DNA of 64,000 nucleotides from Pseudomonadota bacterium. Its GTDB lineage: Bacteria; Desulfobacterota; Desulfobulbia; Desulfobulbales; Desulfocapsaceae. Below, one piece after another: positions 29,220-38,943 of the stretch. A program made the translations under genes and the position numbers. The stretch's first letter is position 1, and every line of letters begins with the position of its first letter. The notes under the pieces were generated by a model that saw nothing but the letters and a program-made list of their open reading frames with translations, was not told where the DNA came from and did not search any database. The stretch covers positions 1-64,000 of the forward strand of contig JAHJLI010000066.1 of the NCBI GenBank assembly GCA_018821785.1, read 5' to 3'.

Positions 29220-30415
29220 CGGAGTGGTGGGAACGGGAAGATCTCCACTTCCGGGACGGCGTCCTGACATTTGCCGGTCGACGAGTCGATGACCTGGCGA
29301 GGCAATTCGGGACGCCGACGTTTTTTTATAATAGTCGGCGGATCGTTGCCAATGTTGAAAGGCTGCGCTCGGCTCTGCACGAGGCCGGTCTCGGTGATCG
29401 TTCGGGCATCAAGTATGCGATGAAGGCTAATCGTTTTGCGCCGCTCCTCACCCATTTGCGAGGGACGGGGCTGGTCGGCATTGATGCCTGCTCGCCTAAC
29501 GAGGTGGAACATGCCATCGGTTGCGGGTTTTCTGCTGAAGATATCTCTTTTACTGCAACCAGCCTGTCGAACCGTGATCTGGAACGGCTGTCCCGCATCA
29601 ACGGCTTGTCGATGAACTGCGACTCGATCAGCACCATTCGCCGCTGGGGACGACTCGGCCCTGGCCGAGATATCGGCATCCGCGTTAATCCGGCACTTGG
29701 CATCAGCCGGGCCCAGAACGAAAAACTCCAGTACAGCGGGGTCAACACCACCAAGTTCGGTATCTATCGGGAACAATTCGCGGAGGCGGTGGCGGTAGCG
29801 AAAGACTTTGGCCTGACAATCAAAAAAATCCACTTCCACACCGGCTGCGGCTACTTGACCGCCCAGCTAGGGATATGGGATTCCATCATCGACAGCTGTT
29901 TATGGTTTGTTGATCAACTGGATAGCGTTGAGGTGATCAACGTCGGTGGCGGCTTGGGAGTTCCCCATGTGGCCGAGGACGCGCCCCTCGATCTGACTCG
30001 TTGGGCAGGGATACTTGCCGGTCACTTCCGAAACCGGCCACAATCAATTGAGATCGAACCGGGCGATTTTCTTGCCAAGGATACCGGCATCCTGCTGTTG
30101 ACGATCAATACCGTGGAAAAAAAGATGGAGACAACCTTTGTTGGGGTCGATGCGGGTTTCAACCTCGCCGTAGAACCTGCCGTTTACGGCCTGCCCTTCC
30201 ATCCGGTTCCGGCCCTACGCCTGCCGGGGGATTGCCGGACTGTGACCATCGCAGGCAACATCAATGAGGCTCTTGATGTCTGGTATGCCAATATAGCCAT
30301 GCCGCCGCTTGAGGAGGGCCAGACTCTCGCCCTGATCAACGCCGGTGCTTACTCCTCGGCTATGGCCTCAAACCATTGTCTACGAGGCGAATTCAAGGAG
30401 TTTCTACTCACATGA
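29216..30415 (+). CDS. Fold-type III PLP-dependent amino-acid decarboxylase
   Basis: 399 residues from the ATG at 29216, which overlaps the SET stop as ATGA; a GTG at 29204 is possible. It has the alanine-racemase-like barrel: PLP lysine in [26 protein letters not shown], the phosphate loop NVGGGLGVP and the [13 protein letters not shown] motif. The region where diaminopimelate decarboxylase has CESGD reads NINEALDVW, so this is not a standard LysA and the substrate cannot be fixed. Diaminopimelate, lysine, ornithine or an acyl-carrier-bound amino acid are all possible. It is coupled to PpnP and convergent with the polyamine operon. Confidence 0.85.
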   Translation: MTEWWEREDLHFRDGVLTFAGRRVDDLARQFGTPTFFYNSRRIVANVERLRSALHEAGLGDRSGIKYAMKANRFAPLLTHLRGTGLVGIDACSPNEVEHAIGCGFSAEDISFTATSLSNRDLERLSRINGLSMNCDSISTIRRWGRLGPGRDIGIRVNPALGISRAQNEKLQYSGVNTTKFGIYREQFAEAVAVAKDFGLTIKKIHFHTGCGYLTAQLGIWDSIIDSCLWFVDQLDSVEVINVGGGLGVPHVAEDAPLDLTRWAGILAGHFRNRPQSIEIEPGDFLAKDTGILLLTINTVEKKMETTFVGVDAGFNLAVEPAVYGLPFHPVPALRLPGDCRTVTIAGNINEALDVWYANIAMPPLEEGQTLALINAGAYSSAMASNHCLRGEFKEFLLT

Positions 30416-30726
30416 GCGAATTTACCAACGTCAGCATCACCAAGAAGGCCAACGTCTATTTTGACGGCAAGGTAACCAGCCGCACCATCACCTTTGCCGA
30501 CGGTTCGAAGAGAACCCTCGGCATCATGCTCCCCGGTGAATACAGCTTCAATACCGGCAGCAAGGAGTTGATGGAGATCCTCGCAGGCACCCTGCTGGTG
30601 CAATTACCTGGATCGGAAGATTGGCATGCGTATCAAGGGGGGACAGCCTTCGAGGTGCCAGCCAATAGCTGCTTTTATCTGAAGGTGTCGCAACTCACCG
30701 ATTATTGCTGTTCTTTTTTGGAATAA
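30412..30726 (+). CDS. ppnP: Pyrimidine/purine nucleoside phosphorylase PpnP (DUF1255)
   Basis: 104 residues from ATG 30412, overlapping the previous stop by four bases. It is a single small cupin with the family blocks [46 protein letters not shown] and [13 protein letters not shown]. PpnP cleaves diverse nucleosides with phosphate into base and ribose-1-phosphate. It is the last gene of the SET-decarboxylase-ppnP unit; a hairpin follows at 30752-30777. Confidence 0.9.
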   Translation: MSEFTNVSITKKANVYFDGKVTSRTITFADGSKRTLGIMLPGEYSFNTGSKELMEILAGTLLVQLPGSEDWHAYQGGTAFEVPANSCFYLKVSQLTDYCCSFLE

Positions 30727-30751
30727 AGAGCAGATCGACTGGTTCACCCGA

Positions 30752-30777
30752 GCCGCTGCTCGTACGACGAGAGCGGC
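30752..30777. terminator. Imperfect hairpin between convergent genes
   Basis: GCCGCTGCTCGT pairs with ACGAGAGCGGC around a short loop, 25 bases after the ppnP stop and about 50 from the end of the stress-protein gene. No T-run, so its strength is uncertain. Confidence 0.4.
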
Positions 30778-30824
30778 ATCAGGCACCATTCTGCCAGAGG
30801 TGGCGTCAACAATTTGCAGGCGCT

Positions 30825-31346
30825 CTATTCACCAAGGCTTGCAGGCACTACCAGGACCGGGATTTTTGATTTCTTCAGTATTGATTTTATGTTGTTGCCA
30901 ACTGAAGATCCGGACAACAATCCCTCACTGGCACCCATAACGATCAGATCACATTTATACTGGGCCGCCTGTTGCAGGATGACCCCGACCACATCTCCTT
31001 CTTTGACTACGATCTCGTTATTGGGAATTTCCTGGCTTTCAGTCCCTGGTTCGTTTTCTTTGCAGAATTCATTCAGGGCAGCCCGCACCATCTGCTTGGG
31101 CGATACCTTGCCGACGAGGGAGTGCTTGGCTTCTTCCCTATTGTTTTTTAATACTTCTCCCCATTTATCTTGACCAAAAACGCTCGCCACATAGCCTTCA
31201 TAGCCGCCGGAAATTTTCTCCATAACATGGAGCAAAACAAGCTTTGCACCAAACTGATTCGCCAGCATGGCGGCTTGTTTGAAAGCGACTCGGCTCGCCG
31301 TGGAAAGATTTGACGTAAACAGGATCGTCTTGTATGCATTTGTCAT
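30825..31346 (-). CDS. Universal stress protein (UspA family)
   Basis: 173 residues; GAGGAA lies nine bases before the ATG. It starts YKTILFTSNLSTASRVAFKQ, and the nucleotide-binding signature runs LIVMGASEGLLSGSSVGNN to IPVLVVPASL, close to the ATP-binding Usp consensus. Usp proteins are cytoplasmic, bind ATP and contribute to stress survival. Single gene between convergent units. Confidence 0.92.
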   Translation of the reverse strand: MTNAYKTILFTSNLSTASRVAFKQAAMLANQFGAKLVLLHVMEKISGGYEGYVASVFGQDKWGEVLKNNREEAKHSLVGKVSPKQMVRAALNEFCKENEPGTESQEIPNNEIVVKEGDVVGVILQQAAQYKCDLIVMGASEGLLSGSSVGNNIKSILKKSKIPVLVVPASLGE

Positions 31347-31557
31347 AATGTACTATTCCTCATTGAAACGAAGAGCATCAGAGATGCAGATTGTGGCGTT
31401 CGATCTTCATTCTGTGAACAAAGACCACGCTTGCCCGAAGAATCCGGGCATCCCGACAATAAATTGCCCATAATCTTGTATAAATATATCGACTCTTCTA
31501 TAATAACAACTGAAATTCCATCCGACACCATTTCCGGCATCGATTTCTCGACAGACA

Positions 31558-31574
31558 TGCCCCCCGGGGGGGCA
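31558..31574. terminator. GC-only hairpin after agmatinase gene
   Basis: TGCCCCCCGGGGGGGCA begins four bases after the agmatinase stop (minus strand). It can fold into a tight GC stem at the end of the polyamine operon. No T-run, so termination is inferred. Confidence 0.4.
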
Positions 31575-31577
31575 GGC

Positions 31578-32471
31578 TCAATTCTGGCCGAGGTTGCGAC
31601 AAATAATTCCCATGACCGAATAGACCAGCTGGGCCGCGGCAAAGTCTGAGGCGTGATCGCCATCGCGCGGGGCCAGTTCGACCAGATCAAAGCCGAGCAC
31701 CGTACGCCCAACTAGCGCCCGCTCAATGAAGGTCAGGGTCTCATACCATCCCGGCCCACCCGGCACCGGGGTACCGGTAGCACCGATGACTGAAGGATCG
31801 AGGCCATCAACATCAATGGTGAGGTAGATGTTTTTGGGAAAGCTTCCCGGCAGTCGAAAGGTCTTGAGGTTCAAGCCATGTAAGGCCCGGCCGTCGAGGT
31901 GTTGCACTCGTTTTTCCTGCCGGTACTGCACCTCCTCCAGGCAGAGCGCCCGTACCCCGAATTGAAGGAGAGTGCAGCCGCACTCCTCCAGCACACGGCG
32001 CATGACACAGGCGTGGCTGTAGGGGGAACCCTCAAAACTTGTCCGCAGATCGGCATGAGCGTCGATCTGGATTATCCCAATCGGCTCTCGGCAGTTTCGT
32101 GCCAGCACACGGATTGCGGCCAGGCTGACCGTGTGCTCGCCGCCAAGGACCACGGGAATTGCCTTGCGGTCGACAACTGCCTGTACGGATTTTTCTATTC
32201 GAGTCAGGATCGTGGCGATTTTGCCGCTACAGTTAACAGGAGGACGAGTGGTAATACCGGCGTTTATCGGCTCGGACAAACCATCCCAGGCCTCAAGCTG
32301 CTGCGAGGCGGCAAGGATTGCCGCAGGCCCCCGGGTAGTGCCGCCGCCATAGGACACACTCTGTTCCAACGGCACAGGTATTACCGCAAAAAGTGACTCA
32401 GAATCCTCCCTTCCCGCCGACTCCGACTCAAGAAATCCGGCGTAGTTCCTTGTATGCAATGGCTCCCTCAC
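31578..32471 (-). CDS. speB: Agmatinase (ureohydrolase family)
   Basis: 297 residues. Manganese-binding ureohydrolase motifs are present: GGEHTVS, QIDAHADLR and TIDVDGLDPSVIGATGTPVPGG. Agmatinase hydrolyses agmatine to putrescine and urea. GTG start is placed directly after the stop of the decarboxylase gene (no intergenic base), so translation is coupled. As the last gene after arginine decarboxylase and the two carboxyspermidine genes, it supplies the putrescine that the route needs. Confidence 0.93.
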   Translation of the reverse strand: MREPLHTRNYAGFLESESAGREDSESLFAVIPVPLEQSVSYGGGTTRGPAAILAASQQLEAWDGLSEPINAGITTRPPVNCSGKIATILTRIEKSVQAVVDRKAIPVVLGGEHTVSLAAIRVLARNCREPIGIIQIDAHADLRTSFEGSPYSHACVMRRVLEECGCTLLQFGVRALCLEEVQYRQEKRVQHLDGRALHGLNLKTFRLPGSFPKNIYLTIDVDGLDPSVIGATGTPVPGGPGWYETLTFIERALVGRTVLGFDLVELAPRDGDHASDFAAAQLVYSVMGIICRNLGQN

Positions 32472-33641
32472 TTATGATAATCTTTTTTTGAAATCCTCGT
32501 AGCCGAAAGACTGCACACATTCATAGCTGTCGTCGCCGGGTTCGTAGAGATAGATGGCCGGCAAGCCGACCCCGTTGAAGGTGTTGTTCTTGACCATGGT
32601 GTAGATGGCCATGTCGCTGAAGACCAGTTTGTCGCCGACGGCGAGAGGCTGGTCAAAAGAATAGATTCCGGCGACGTCGCCTGCAAGACACGACAAACCG
32701 CCGATCCGGTAGCTGTGCGGCTTTTCCTGGTCCTGGCCTGCGCCGATGATATGTGGCCGATAGGGCATCTCCAGGACATCGGGCATATGGGCCGGTACCG
32801 AGCTGTCAATGATGGCGGTCGCCATATCGGCCCGGGCAATATCAAGAACAGTGCTCACCAGATAGCCGCAATTGAGGGCCACAGCCTCACCCGGTTCGAG
32901 ATAGACTTGCACTCCCCACTTTTCCTTGAAGGTATTGACTATCCGGACCAGCCGCTCAAGATCATAATCCGAACGGGTAATATGATGGCCGCCGCCGAAA
33001 TTAACGTAATCCATTCGCCCGATGAGATCACCGAACCGCCGCTCCACGGCCTCCACGGTGCGATCCAGACAATCGGCATCCTGCTCGCAGAGATTGTGCC
33101 AGTGCAGGCCGGTGACCCCGTCGAGGAGATCCTCCCGCAGATCGTCCCGCCGAATGCCTAGGCGCGAGCCCGGTGCGCAGGGGTCGTACATCTCAACCGC
33201 CCCCTCACTGTGTTCCGGGTTGATGCGGATGCCGATTTTAATCGCCTTACCGGACCTGGTCTCATATTCTTTTATCATTGGCCGAAACCGATCCAGTTGG
33301 CCCATGGAGTTGAAGAGAATATGGTCTGAGGTCCGGCACAGTTCTGCCATATCCGCCTCTGAATAGGCAGCTCCAAAGGTATGCACCTCTCTGCCAAACT
33401 CTTCAAAACCTAGACGCGCCTCGTGCGGCGAGCTGGCACAAACCCCGTCGAGGGTCAGGGCGATGAGCGGAAAAACCCGAAACATGGAAAAACACTTCAG
33501 AGCGAGAAGAATTCGACAACCAGTCCGTGCTTTAACCCCATCAAGGATTTCCAGGTTGTGGCGCAACAAGCCAACATCGACCAAGTAACAGGGTGTGGTC
33601 AATTTGTCTCTATCAAAGCGGTATTCGGTGCGGCCATTCAT
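32472..33641 (-). CDS. nspC: Carboxynorspermidine/carboxyspermidine decarboxylase
   Basis: 389 residues from ATG 33641, which overlaps the previous stop as ATGA. A fold-III PLP enzyme with LTTPCYLVDVGLLRHNLEIL, the PLP lysine in ILLALKCFSM, GLHWHNLCEQD, VNFGGGHHITR and YLEPGEAVALNCGYL. The family removes CO2 from carboxynorspermidine or carboxyspermidine to give (nor)spermidine. It sits between carboxynorspermidine dehydrogenase and agmatinase, which supports carboxyspermidine as substrate. Confidence 0.93.
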   Translation of the reverse strand: MNGRTEYRFDRDKLTTPCYLVDVGLLRHNLEILDGVKARTGCRILLALKCFSMFRVFPLIALTLDGVCASSPHEARLGFEEFGREVHTFGAAYSEADMAELCRTSDHILFNSMGQLDRFRPMIKEYETRSGKAIKIGIRINPEHSEGAVEMYDPCAPGSRLGIRRDDLREDLLDGVTGLHWHNLCEQDADCLDRTVEAVERRFGDLIGRMDYVNFGGGHHITRSDYDLERLVRIVNTFKEKWGVQVYLEPGEAVALNCGYLVSTVLDIARADMATAIIDSSVPAHMPDVLEMPYRPHIIGAGQDQEKPHSYRIGGLSCLAGDVAGIYSFDQPLAVGDKLVFSDMAIYTMVKNNTFNGVGLPAIYLYEPGDDSYECVQSFGYEDFKKRLS

Positions 33642-34831
33642 GGCATCTCGACCATTACCCACGGCAGACCGTAGCGGTTCAGGTCGGCCATAAAGGGATC
33701 GGGGTCCATCTGCTCCATATGCCAGACACCAGGCCTGTGCCAGACTTTCTCAAGAATCAGCTTGGCACCGATCATCGCCGGTACACCTGTCGTGTAACTG
33801 ATTGCCTGGGAGCCGACCTCGCGGTACGATTCCTCATGGCTGCAGATATTGTAGACAAAGATTTTCTTAGTCTTGCCGTCCTTCACCCCTTTCAGCAGGC
33901 AGCCTATGCAGGTCTTGCCGCGGGTCAGTGGCCCAAGGGACGAAGGCTCGGGCAGGACCTTTTTCAGGAACTGGATGGGAACTATCCTCTGCCCGCCGAA
34001 ATCCACCGGATCGATACGGGTCATACCGACGTTTTCAAGCACCCGCAAATGGGTGAGATACTGCTCGCCGAAGGTCATCCAGAACCGCGCCCGCTTCAGG
34101 CCACGCAGATGCAGGACCAGCGATTCCAGCTCCTCGTGGTACATGAGAAAGCATTTCTTGGCTCCGATGCCATCTGGAAAATCGTACATCATCGACCAGG
34201 ATAGCGGGTCGGTCTCGACCCACTCGCCATGTTCCCAGTAGCGGCCGCGCTGGGTGATCTCACGGATATTGATTTCCGGATTGAAATTGGTAGCGAAATG
34301 CTGACCATGGTCGCCGGCGTTGCAATCGATGATATCCAGTTCGTGGATCTCGTCAAAATGGTGTTTCTGGGCCCAGGCGCAAAAGACATTTGTCACCCCC
34401 GGATCGAAACCGGAACCGAGGAGGGCCATGAGTCCGGCTTTCTCGAAGCGTTCACGGTAGGCCCATTGCCATTTGTATTCGAACTTGGCTTCATCAAGCG
34501 GCTCGTAGTTGGCGGTATCGAGATAATCGGTGCCGGTAGCCAGGCAGGCGTCCATCAACGCCAAGTCCTGATACGGAAGGGCCAGATTCACCAGCAGGTC
34601 GGGCCGCACCTCCTTGATCAGGGCCACCGTCTCGGCGACGTTGTCGGCATCGACCTGACGGACATCAATGGTTCGACCGGTACGTTCTTTAATACTTGCC
34701 GCAATCGCCTGGCATTTGGCCAGAGTCCTGCTGGCGAGGACAATCTCCGAAAAGCTGTCCGCCAGAAAGGCACATTTGTGCGCGGTCACCCCGGCTACCC
34801 CGCCGGCGCCGATGATTAATACCTTTGCCAT
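33638..34831 (-). CDS. Carboxynorspermidine/carboxyspermidine dehydrogenase (saccharopine-dehydrogenase fold)
   Basis: 397 residues from ATG 34831 with GGAGGGG upstream. N-terminal Rossmann motif VLIIGAGGVAGVTAHKCAFL; further blocks DVRQVDADNVAETVALI, LGSGFDPGVTNVFCAWAQKH and DCNAGDHGQHFATNFNPEIN are typical of the enzyme that reductively condenses aspartate semialdehyde with a diamine. With putrescine the product is carboxyspermidine. It is flanked by arginine decarboxylase and the matching decarboxylase in one operon. Confidence 0.93.
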   Translation of the reverse strand: MAKVLIIGAGGVAGVTAHKCAFLADSFSEIVLASRTLAKCQAIAASIKERTGRTIDVRQVDADNVAETVALIKEVRPDLLVNLALPYQDLALMDACLATGTDYLDTANYEPLDEAKFEYKWQWAYRERFEKAGLMALLGSGFDPGVTNVFCAWAQKHHFDEIHELDIIDCNAGDHGQHFATNFNPEINIREITQRGRYWEHGEWVETDPLSWSMMYDFPDGIGAKKCFLMYHEELESLVLHLRGLKRARFWMTFGEQYLTHLRVLENVGMTRIDPVDFGGQRIVPIQFLKKVLPEPSSLGPLTRGKTCIGCLLKGVKDGKTKKIFVYNICSHEESYREVGSQAISYTTGVPAMIGAKLILEKVWHRPGVWHMEQMDPDPFMADLNRYGLPWVMVEMP

Positions 34832-34901
34832 GTTCCCCTCCATCTATTCTTCAATTCTATCACCTCTACCCCCCTTACACCTCGCCGGTCCCTGCGGAGG
34901 C

Positions 34902-36854
34902 TTACCGTTCAAAATACGTGTAGCCCCGCAGACCGGCCTCATACACCTGCATGACCGCCTTACGTTCAAGGGGCGAAATGAGACCCTCTTTGACTGCCGT
35001 TTCGGCGGTTTTCCGAAACTTCATAAGGAGGCGCTTCGGGTCATACTCGACATAGGAAAGGATATCGGCAACCGTGTCTCCTTCCAGTTCTCCTGAAAAA
35101 TCGTAGGTGCCGTTCTCATGCAGGCTGACCGTCACTACATTGGTGTCGCCTAAAAGGTTATGAAGATCGCCGAGAGTCTCTTGATAAGCGCCAACGAGAA
35201 AAACCCCAAGGTAATATTCCTCCGACTCTTTCAGTTCATGGAGCGGTAAAAAGCGTTTGGAGCCGGAACGATCTACAAATCTGTCGATCTTGCCGTCGCA
35301 GTCACAGGTGATGTCGGCGATGATGGCGTTCCTGGTCGGCTTTTCGTTGAGACGATGGATGGGCATGACCGGGAATAGCTGGTCAATCGCCCAGCTGTCC
35401 GGCAGTGATTGAAACAGACTGAAATTACAGTAGTAGATATCGGAAAGCAGACGTTCGATCTCGGGAATCTCGGCGGGGGCGTTCTTCAACTGCTTGGCCG
35501 TCTGGAGAATGCGGTTGAGGGTGGTCCAGAAAATATTTTCAGCAAGCGACCTCTCCCTGAGGGTGATCTTGCCATGGTTGAACAGTTGCCGGACCTCGTC
35601 ACGGTAGTAGATGGTATCGTTGAGGGTTTCCTGAATATTGCGGATCGACAGTCCATTCAGGGACTCGAGCATATTGGTGAGCTGCGGATGGCAATCCTTC
35701 GGCAATTCGCTGGGCAGGGGGTCCGGTTCGAAGACCGTGCGGTCCAGAACATTGAACAGCAGCACCGAATAATAGGCGACCAGTGCCCGGCCGGTTTCGG
35801 TAATGATGATCGGGTGGTCTATCTCCTGCTCGTCGAGGGTGGTCATGACCGCTTCGCAGATATCGGTGCAGTATTCGTTGAGGGAATAATTACGACTGCT
35901 GAGAAAATTCGACTGGGACCCGTCGTAATCGACCGCCAGACCGCCGCCAAGGTCGAGGTACTTCATGGCCGCACCCTCTTTCACGAGGCCTGCGTAGACC
36001 CGACAGGCCTCGTTGACGGCAGTACGAATCTCGCGGATATTGGAGATCTGCGAACCAAGGTGATAATGGACCATCTGCAGACAGTGCAGCATACCTTCCG
36101 TGACCAGGAGGTCGACAGCGTCGATCAACTGGGTGGTATTCAGGCCGAAGATGGAGCGCTCGCCGCCAGATTCCGCCCAGTGGCCGCCGGCCTGGCTTGC
36201 CAGCTTGATCCGCACACCGAGTACCGGTGTTGCTCCAAGGGCCCGAGACCTCTCGATGATCAACGGCAGCTCGCTCGGCATCTCCACCACCAGGATGCAG
36301 CGAAAGCCGAGTTTCACGGCGGTAAGTGCCAGATCGACAAACTCTTCGTCCTTGTAGCCGTTGCAGACGAGAGGCGCTTCCTTATCGACCATCATCCCCA
36401 TGGCGGCGATCAACTCGGCCTTGCTGCCGGCTTCAAGACCATGGTGGTAGGGCCCGCCGTAGTGAACCATGGCATCGATGACCTGCTTCTGCTGATTCAC
36501 CTTGATTGGATAGGCACCGAGAAAACTGCCGCGATAGCCAAGGTTTTTCATGGCCGCAATAAAGGTCTCATTGAGCTGAGAAATCTGCGCATCGAGAATA
36601 TTCTCGATGCGTAACAACACCGGCATATCGAGGCCGCGCTCCTTCAAACCCTCAACGATTGCTGGGAGCGACACGGCTCGATTGCCGGCAGTCGGCGAAG
36701 GCTGAACCAGCATGTCGCCCTTTTCGGAGACCCGGAAATAGCCACCGCTCCATTCCGCCACCCGATACAGCTCGGATGATCGCTCTACGCTCCAACTCTC
36801 TAATAAATCGGACAAATTACTCACCACCTTGACAAAAATAATAACATAGCCCAC
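34902..36854 (-). CDS. speA: Biosynthetic arginine decarboxylase
   Basis: About 650 residues, full length for the SpeA family. PLP-binding lysine in LGAYPIKVNQQKQVIDAM; also GLEAGSKAELIAAM, VHYHLGSQISNIREI, YLDLGGGLAVDYDGS and IITETGRALVAYYSVL. It decarboxylates arginine to agmatine. The N-terminus is uncertain: the GTG at 36854 has no ribosome site, while a TTG at 36815 has AAGGTGG eight bases upstream and would give the more usual start near WSVERSSELY. It is the first gene of the four-gene polyamine operon. Confidence 0.95.
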   Translation of the reverse strand: MGYVIIFVKVVSNLSDLLESWSVERSSELYRVAEWSGGYFRVSEKGDMLVQPSPTAGNRAVSLPAIVEGLKERGLDMPVLLRIENILDAQISQLNETFIAAMKNLGYRGSFLGAYPIKVNQQKQVIDAMVHYGGPYHHGLEAGSKAELIAAMGMMVDKEAPLVCNGYKDEEFVDLALTAVKLGFRCILVVEMPSELPLIIERSRALGATPVLGVRIKLASQAGGHWAESGGERSIFGLNTTQLIDAVDLLVTEGMLHCLQMVHYHLGSQISNIREIRTAVNEACRVYAGLVKEGAAMKYLDLGGGLAVDYDGSQSNFLSSRNYSLNEYCTDICEAVMTTLDEQEIDHPIIITETGRALVAYYSVLLFNVLDRTVFEPDPLPSELPKDCHPQLTNMLESLNGLSIRNIQETLNDTIYYRDEVRQLFNHGKITLRERSLAENIFWTTLNRILQTAKQLKNAPAEIPEIERLLSDIYYCNFSLFQSLPDSWAIDQLFPVMPIHRLNEKPTRNAIIADITCDCDGKIDRFVDRSGSKRFLPLHELKESEEYYLGVFLVGAYQETLGDLHNLLGDTNVVTVSLHENGTYDFSGELEGDTVADILSYVEYDPKRLLMKFRKTAETAVKEGLISPLERKAVMQVYEAGLRGYTYFER

Positions 36855-36917
36855 ATCCCGAACACTGATGGAACCACAAAATCTTCCAGAGACTATAGGT
36901 TCTCGGCAGGAAAACGC

Positions 36918-37019
36918 CTATTTATTTTTAAAAAATTTTTCAATCATCTCATGGACGATCTCGCCATCTTCCAGACGGAGAATAAAGACTCGGCCCTGGC
37001 GTGCCTGTGAGTATTTCAT
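36918..37019 (-). pseudogene. Truncated DUF296 (PCC/PPC-domain) gene, N-terminal 33 codons
   Basis: ATG 37019 has GGGAG upstream and starts MKYSQARQGRVFILRLEDGE, the opening of DUF296 proteins (normally about 140 residues). It stops after 33 codons (EKFFKNK). The downstream sequence does not continue the domain in any frame, so this is a deletion remnant. It lies just ahead of speA on the same strand, so its promoter may now serve the polyamine operon (inference). Confidence 0.6.
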
Positions 37020-37313
37020 TGGTTGCTTTGCTCCCTGTTTTTTATGACACTCAATTGCAGATGGCAGCTTCCGGACAAGGGACAACAATACCCGGTTTTC
37101 TTTAAAAAAACAAAAAGACCAAACCGTTATTCTCGCCAGACGCTCCTCACCTGACCTAGCTGATCTCGATCCGTATCGAATTTGCCCCCTTTCAATCCCC
37201 CCGTCCTCTTTACAATGCCGCACCGATGTTTATGTTCTCACCCCGTATCGTATGAGGACAGAACCATAACCAGGGAGGCCAACTCCCGCAACACCGCATA
37301 TCAGGTAACATCC

Positions 37314-37685
37314 ATGACGAAAAAAAAGGCCCTTGCCGGGTCCAGCAAAACCGTGGCAAAAATGAAAGAAAAAAAGGCCGGCACCGAAAAACCACTTCAG
37401 CCACCAATGCTCCAGGCCATGGTCTGGTATAAGAAAGAGCATTACCAACAACTGCTTTCGCTTTTTGATGATGCCGAACTTCTACCCAAAACCTATGCTG
37501 ACTGGCTGACCAGGGCAGAGGAGAAAAAGACTGAGGTCGAGGCCGCCGGAGATCAGGTTATGAAGGTCTACATCGACCCCGAGACCTTTCCGGAATGGTG
37601 CGAAAAGAAAAACATGCCAAAAGATGCCAACTCACGGGCCGAACTGGCCCTGGAAGTCGCCCAGGCAAGGTCGTTCAGTCTGTAG
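37314..37685 (+). CDS. Conserved-looking small hypothetical protein
   Basis: 123 residues from ATG 37314. A basic, low-complexity N-terminus (KKKALAGSSKTVAKMKEKK) precedes a compact helical domain (MVWYKKEHYQQLLSLFDDAE, then YADWLTRAEEK and VYIDPETFPEWCEKKNMP). No known family was recognised. The ORF is open upstream to 37182 but lacks a ribosome site there. It ends 31 bases before the Ste24 gene and may be co-transcribed. Confidence 0.65.
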   Translation: MTKKKALAGSSKTVAKMKEKKAGTEKPLQPPMLQAMVWYKKEHYQQLLSLFDDAELLPKTYADWLTRAEEKKTEVEAAGDQVMKVYIDPETFPEWCEKKNMPKDANSRAELALEVAQARSFSL

Positions 37686-37716
37686 ATTATTTTTAACCCA
37701 AGGAATTCTGGCTGTG

Positions 37717-38943
37717 ATGAACGGATACCTCGTCTTTATTCTGACCATTCTGCTGCTCGGCTACCTGCTTGAACTGGTTGTGGCCCTTCTCAATCTGCGT
37801 TCGCTCAGCGAGGAGTTGCCGGCAGAGTTTGCCGGGGTCTACGATGCCGGGCAGTATGCCCGCTCCCAGGAGTACACCAGGACCACTACACGCTTTTCTC
37901 TGGTCCAGGCAACGGTGAGTCTAGTCATGACTCTGGCCTTTATCCTGGCTGGCGGCTTCAACCTCGTTGACCTCTTCGCTCGCGGATTCAACCTCTCTGC
38001 CATTGCCACCGGGCTGATCTTCACCGCCCTGCTGGCCTTGCTTTCGACCGTGATCAGCCTCCCCTTCTCGGTCTATTCGACTTTTGTCATCGAGCAGCGC
38101 TTCGGCTTCAATACCACTACAGTCACCACATTTATCTTAGACATCCTTAAGGCCATGCTGCTGGCTGTAGTACTCGGCGGACCACTGCTCGCCGCCATTC
38201 TCTGGTTCTTCGAAACCAGTGGTTCCATGGCCTGGCTATATTGCTGGATCGCCTCGGTAGTCTTCATCCTGGTGGTACAATTTCTCGCACCTGTGGTGAT
38301 CATGCCGCTCTTCAACACATTCGTTCCCCTGGCCGAGGGCGAACTGAAGGAGGCCATTACCGGCTATGCAGCGAGCCAACGGTTTGCCATCCAGGGCATC
38401 TACACCATGGACGGGTCCAAACGTTCCACCCGGGCCAACGCCTTTTTCACAGGATTCGGCCGGTTCCGGCGTATCGTCTTTTTCGATACCCTGATGGACA
38501 AGATGGCCGTCAGCGAAATCGTCGCCGTACTCGCCCACGAGATGGGCCATTACAAGCTCAAACATATCCCGGTGATGATGACCCTCTCCATCTTGCAGAT
38601 GGGCTTGCTGTTCTTCATCCTCTCATTGTTTCTCGGCAATCAGGGATTATTTGCCGCTTTTGGCATGGAACACCTTTCCACCTATGCCTCTTTGGTCTTT
38701 TTTGGTTTCCTCTACTCACCGATCTCTACCCTTATGGCCATAGGTTTAAACGCCTTTTCCCGGCGCAACGAATACAAGGCCGACCGCTTTGCCGCAGAGA
38801 CCGGGGCGGACGGCGAAGCCCTGATCAGTGGCCTGAAAAAGCTGAGCGTCAACAATCTATCCAACCTGACCCCACATCCGCTGCATGTAGTACTCAACTA
38901 TAGCCACCCTCCGATCCTCGCTCGGATAAAGGCCCTGCGGTAG
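37717..38943 (+). CDS. M48 family zinc metalloprotease (Ste24/CAAX prenyl protease type)
   Basis: 408 residues from ATG 37717 (AAGGAA ten bases upstream). Multiple membrane helices; the zinc site is VAVLAHEMGHYKLKH (HExxH) with the third ligand Glu in RRNEYKADRFA. NAFFTGFGRFRRIVFFDTLM is also typical. Eukaryotic Ste24 trims prenylated peptides; bacterial members are inner-membrane proteases with quality-control roles. N-terminal helices precede the catalytic part as in Ste24 and unlike shorter HtpX. Confidence 0.93.
   Translation: MNGYLVFILTILLLGYLLELVVALLNLRSLSEELPAEFAGVYDAGQYARSQEYTRTTTRFSLVQATVSLVMTLAFILAGGFNLVDLFARGFNLSAIATGLIFTALLALLSTVISLPFSVYSTFVIEQRFGFNTTTVTTFILDILKAMLLAVVLGGPLLAAILWFFETSGSMAWLYCWIASVVFILVVQFLAPVVIMPLFNTFVPLAEGELKEAITGYAASQRFAIQGIYTMDGSKRSTRANAFFTGFGRFRRIVFFDTLMDKMAVSEIVAVLAHEMGHYKLKHIPVMMTLSILQMGLLFFILSLFLGNQGLFAAFGMEHLSTYASLVFFGFLYSPISTLMAIGLNAFSRRNEYKADRFAAETGADGEALISGLKKLSVNNLSNLTPHPLHVVLNYSHPPILARIKALR

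Noticed and set aside
35409..36614. 401-codon ORF on plus opposite speA
   Set aside because: Antisense shadow; speA is unmistakable on the minus strand.
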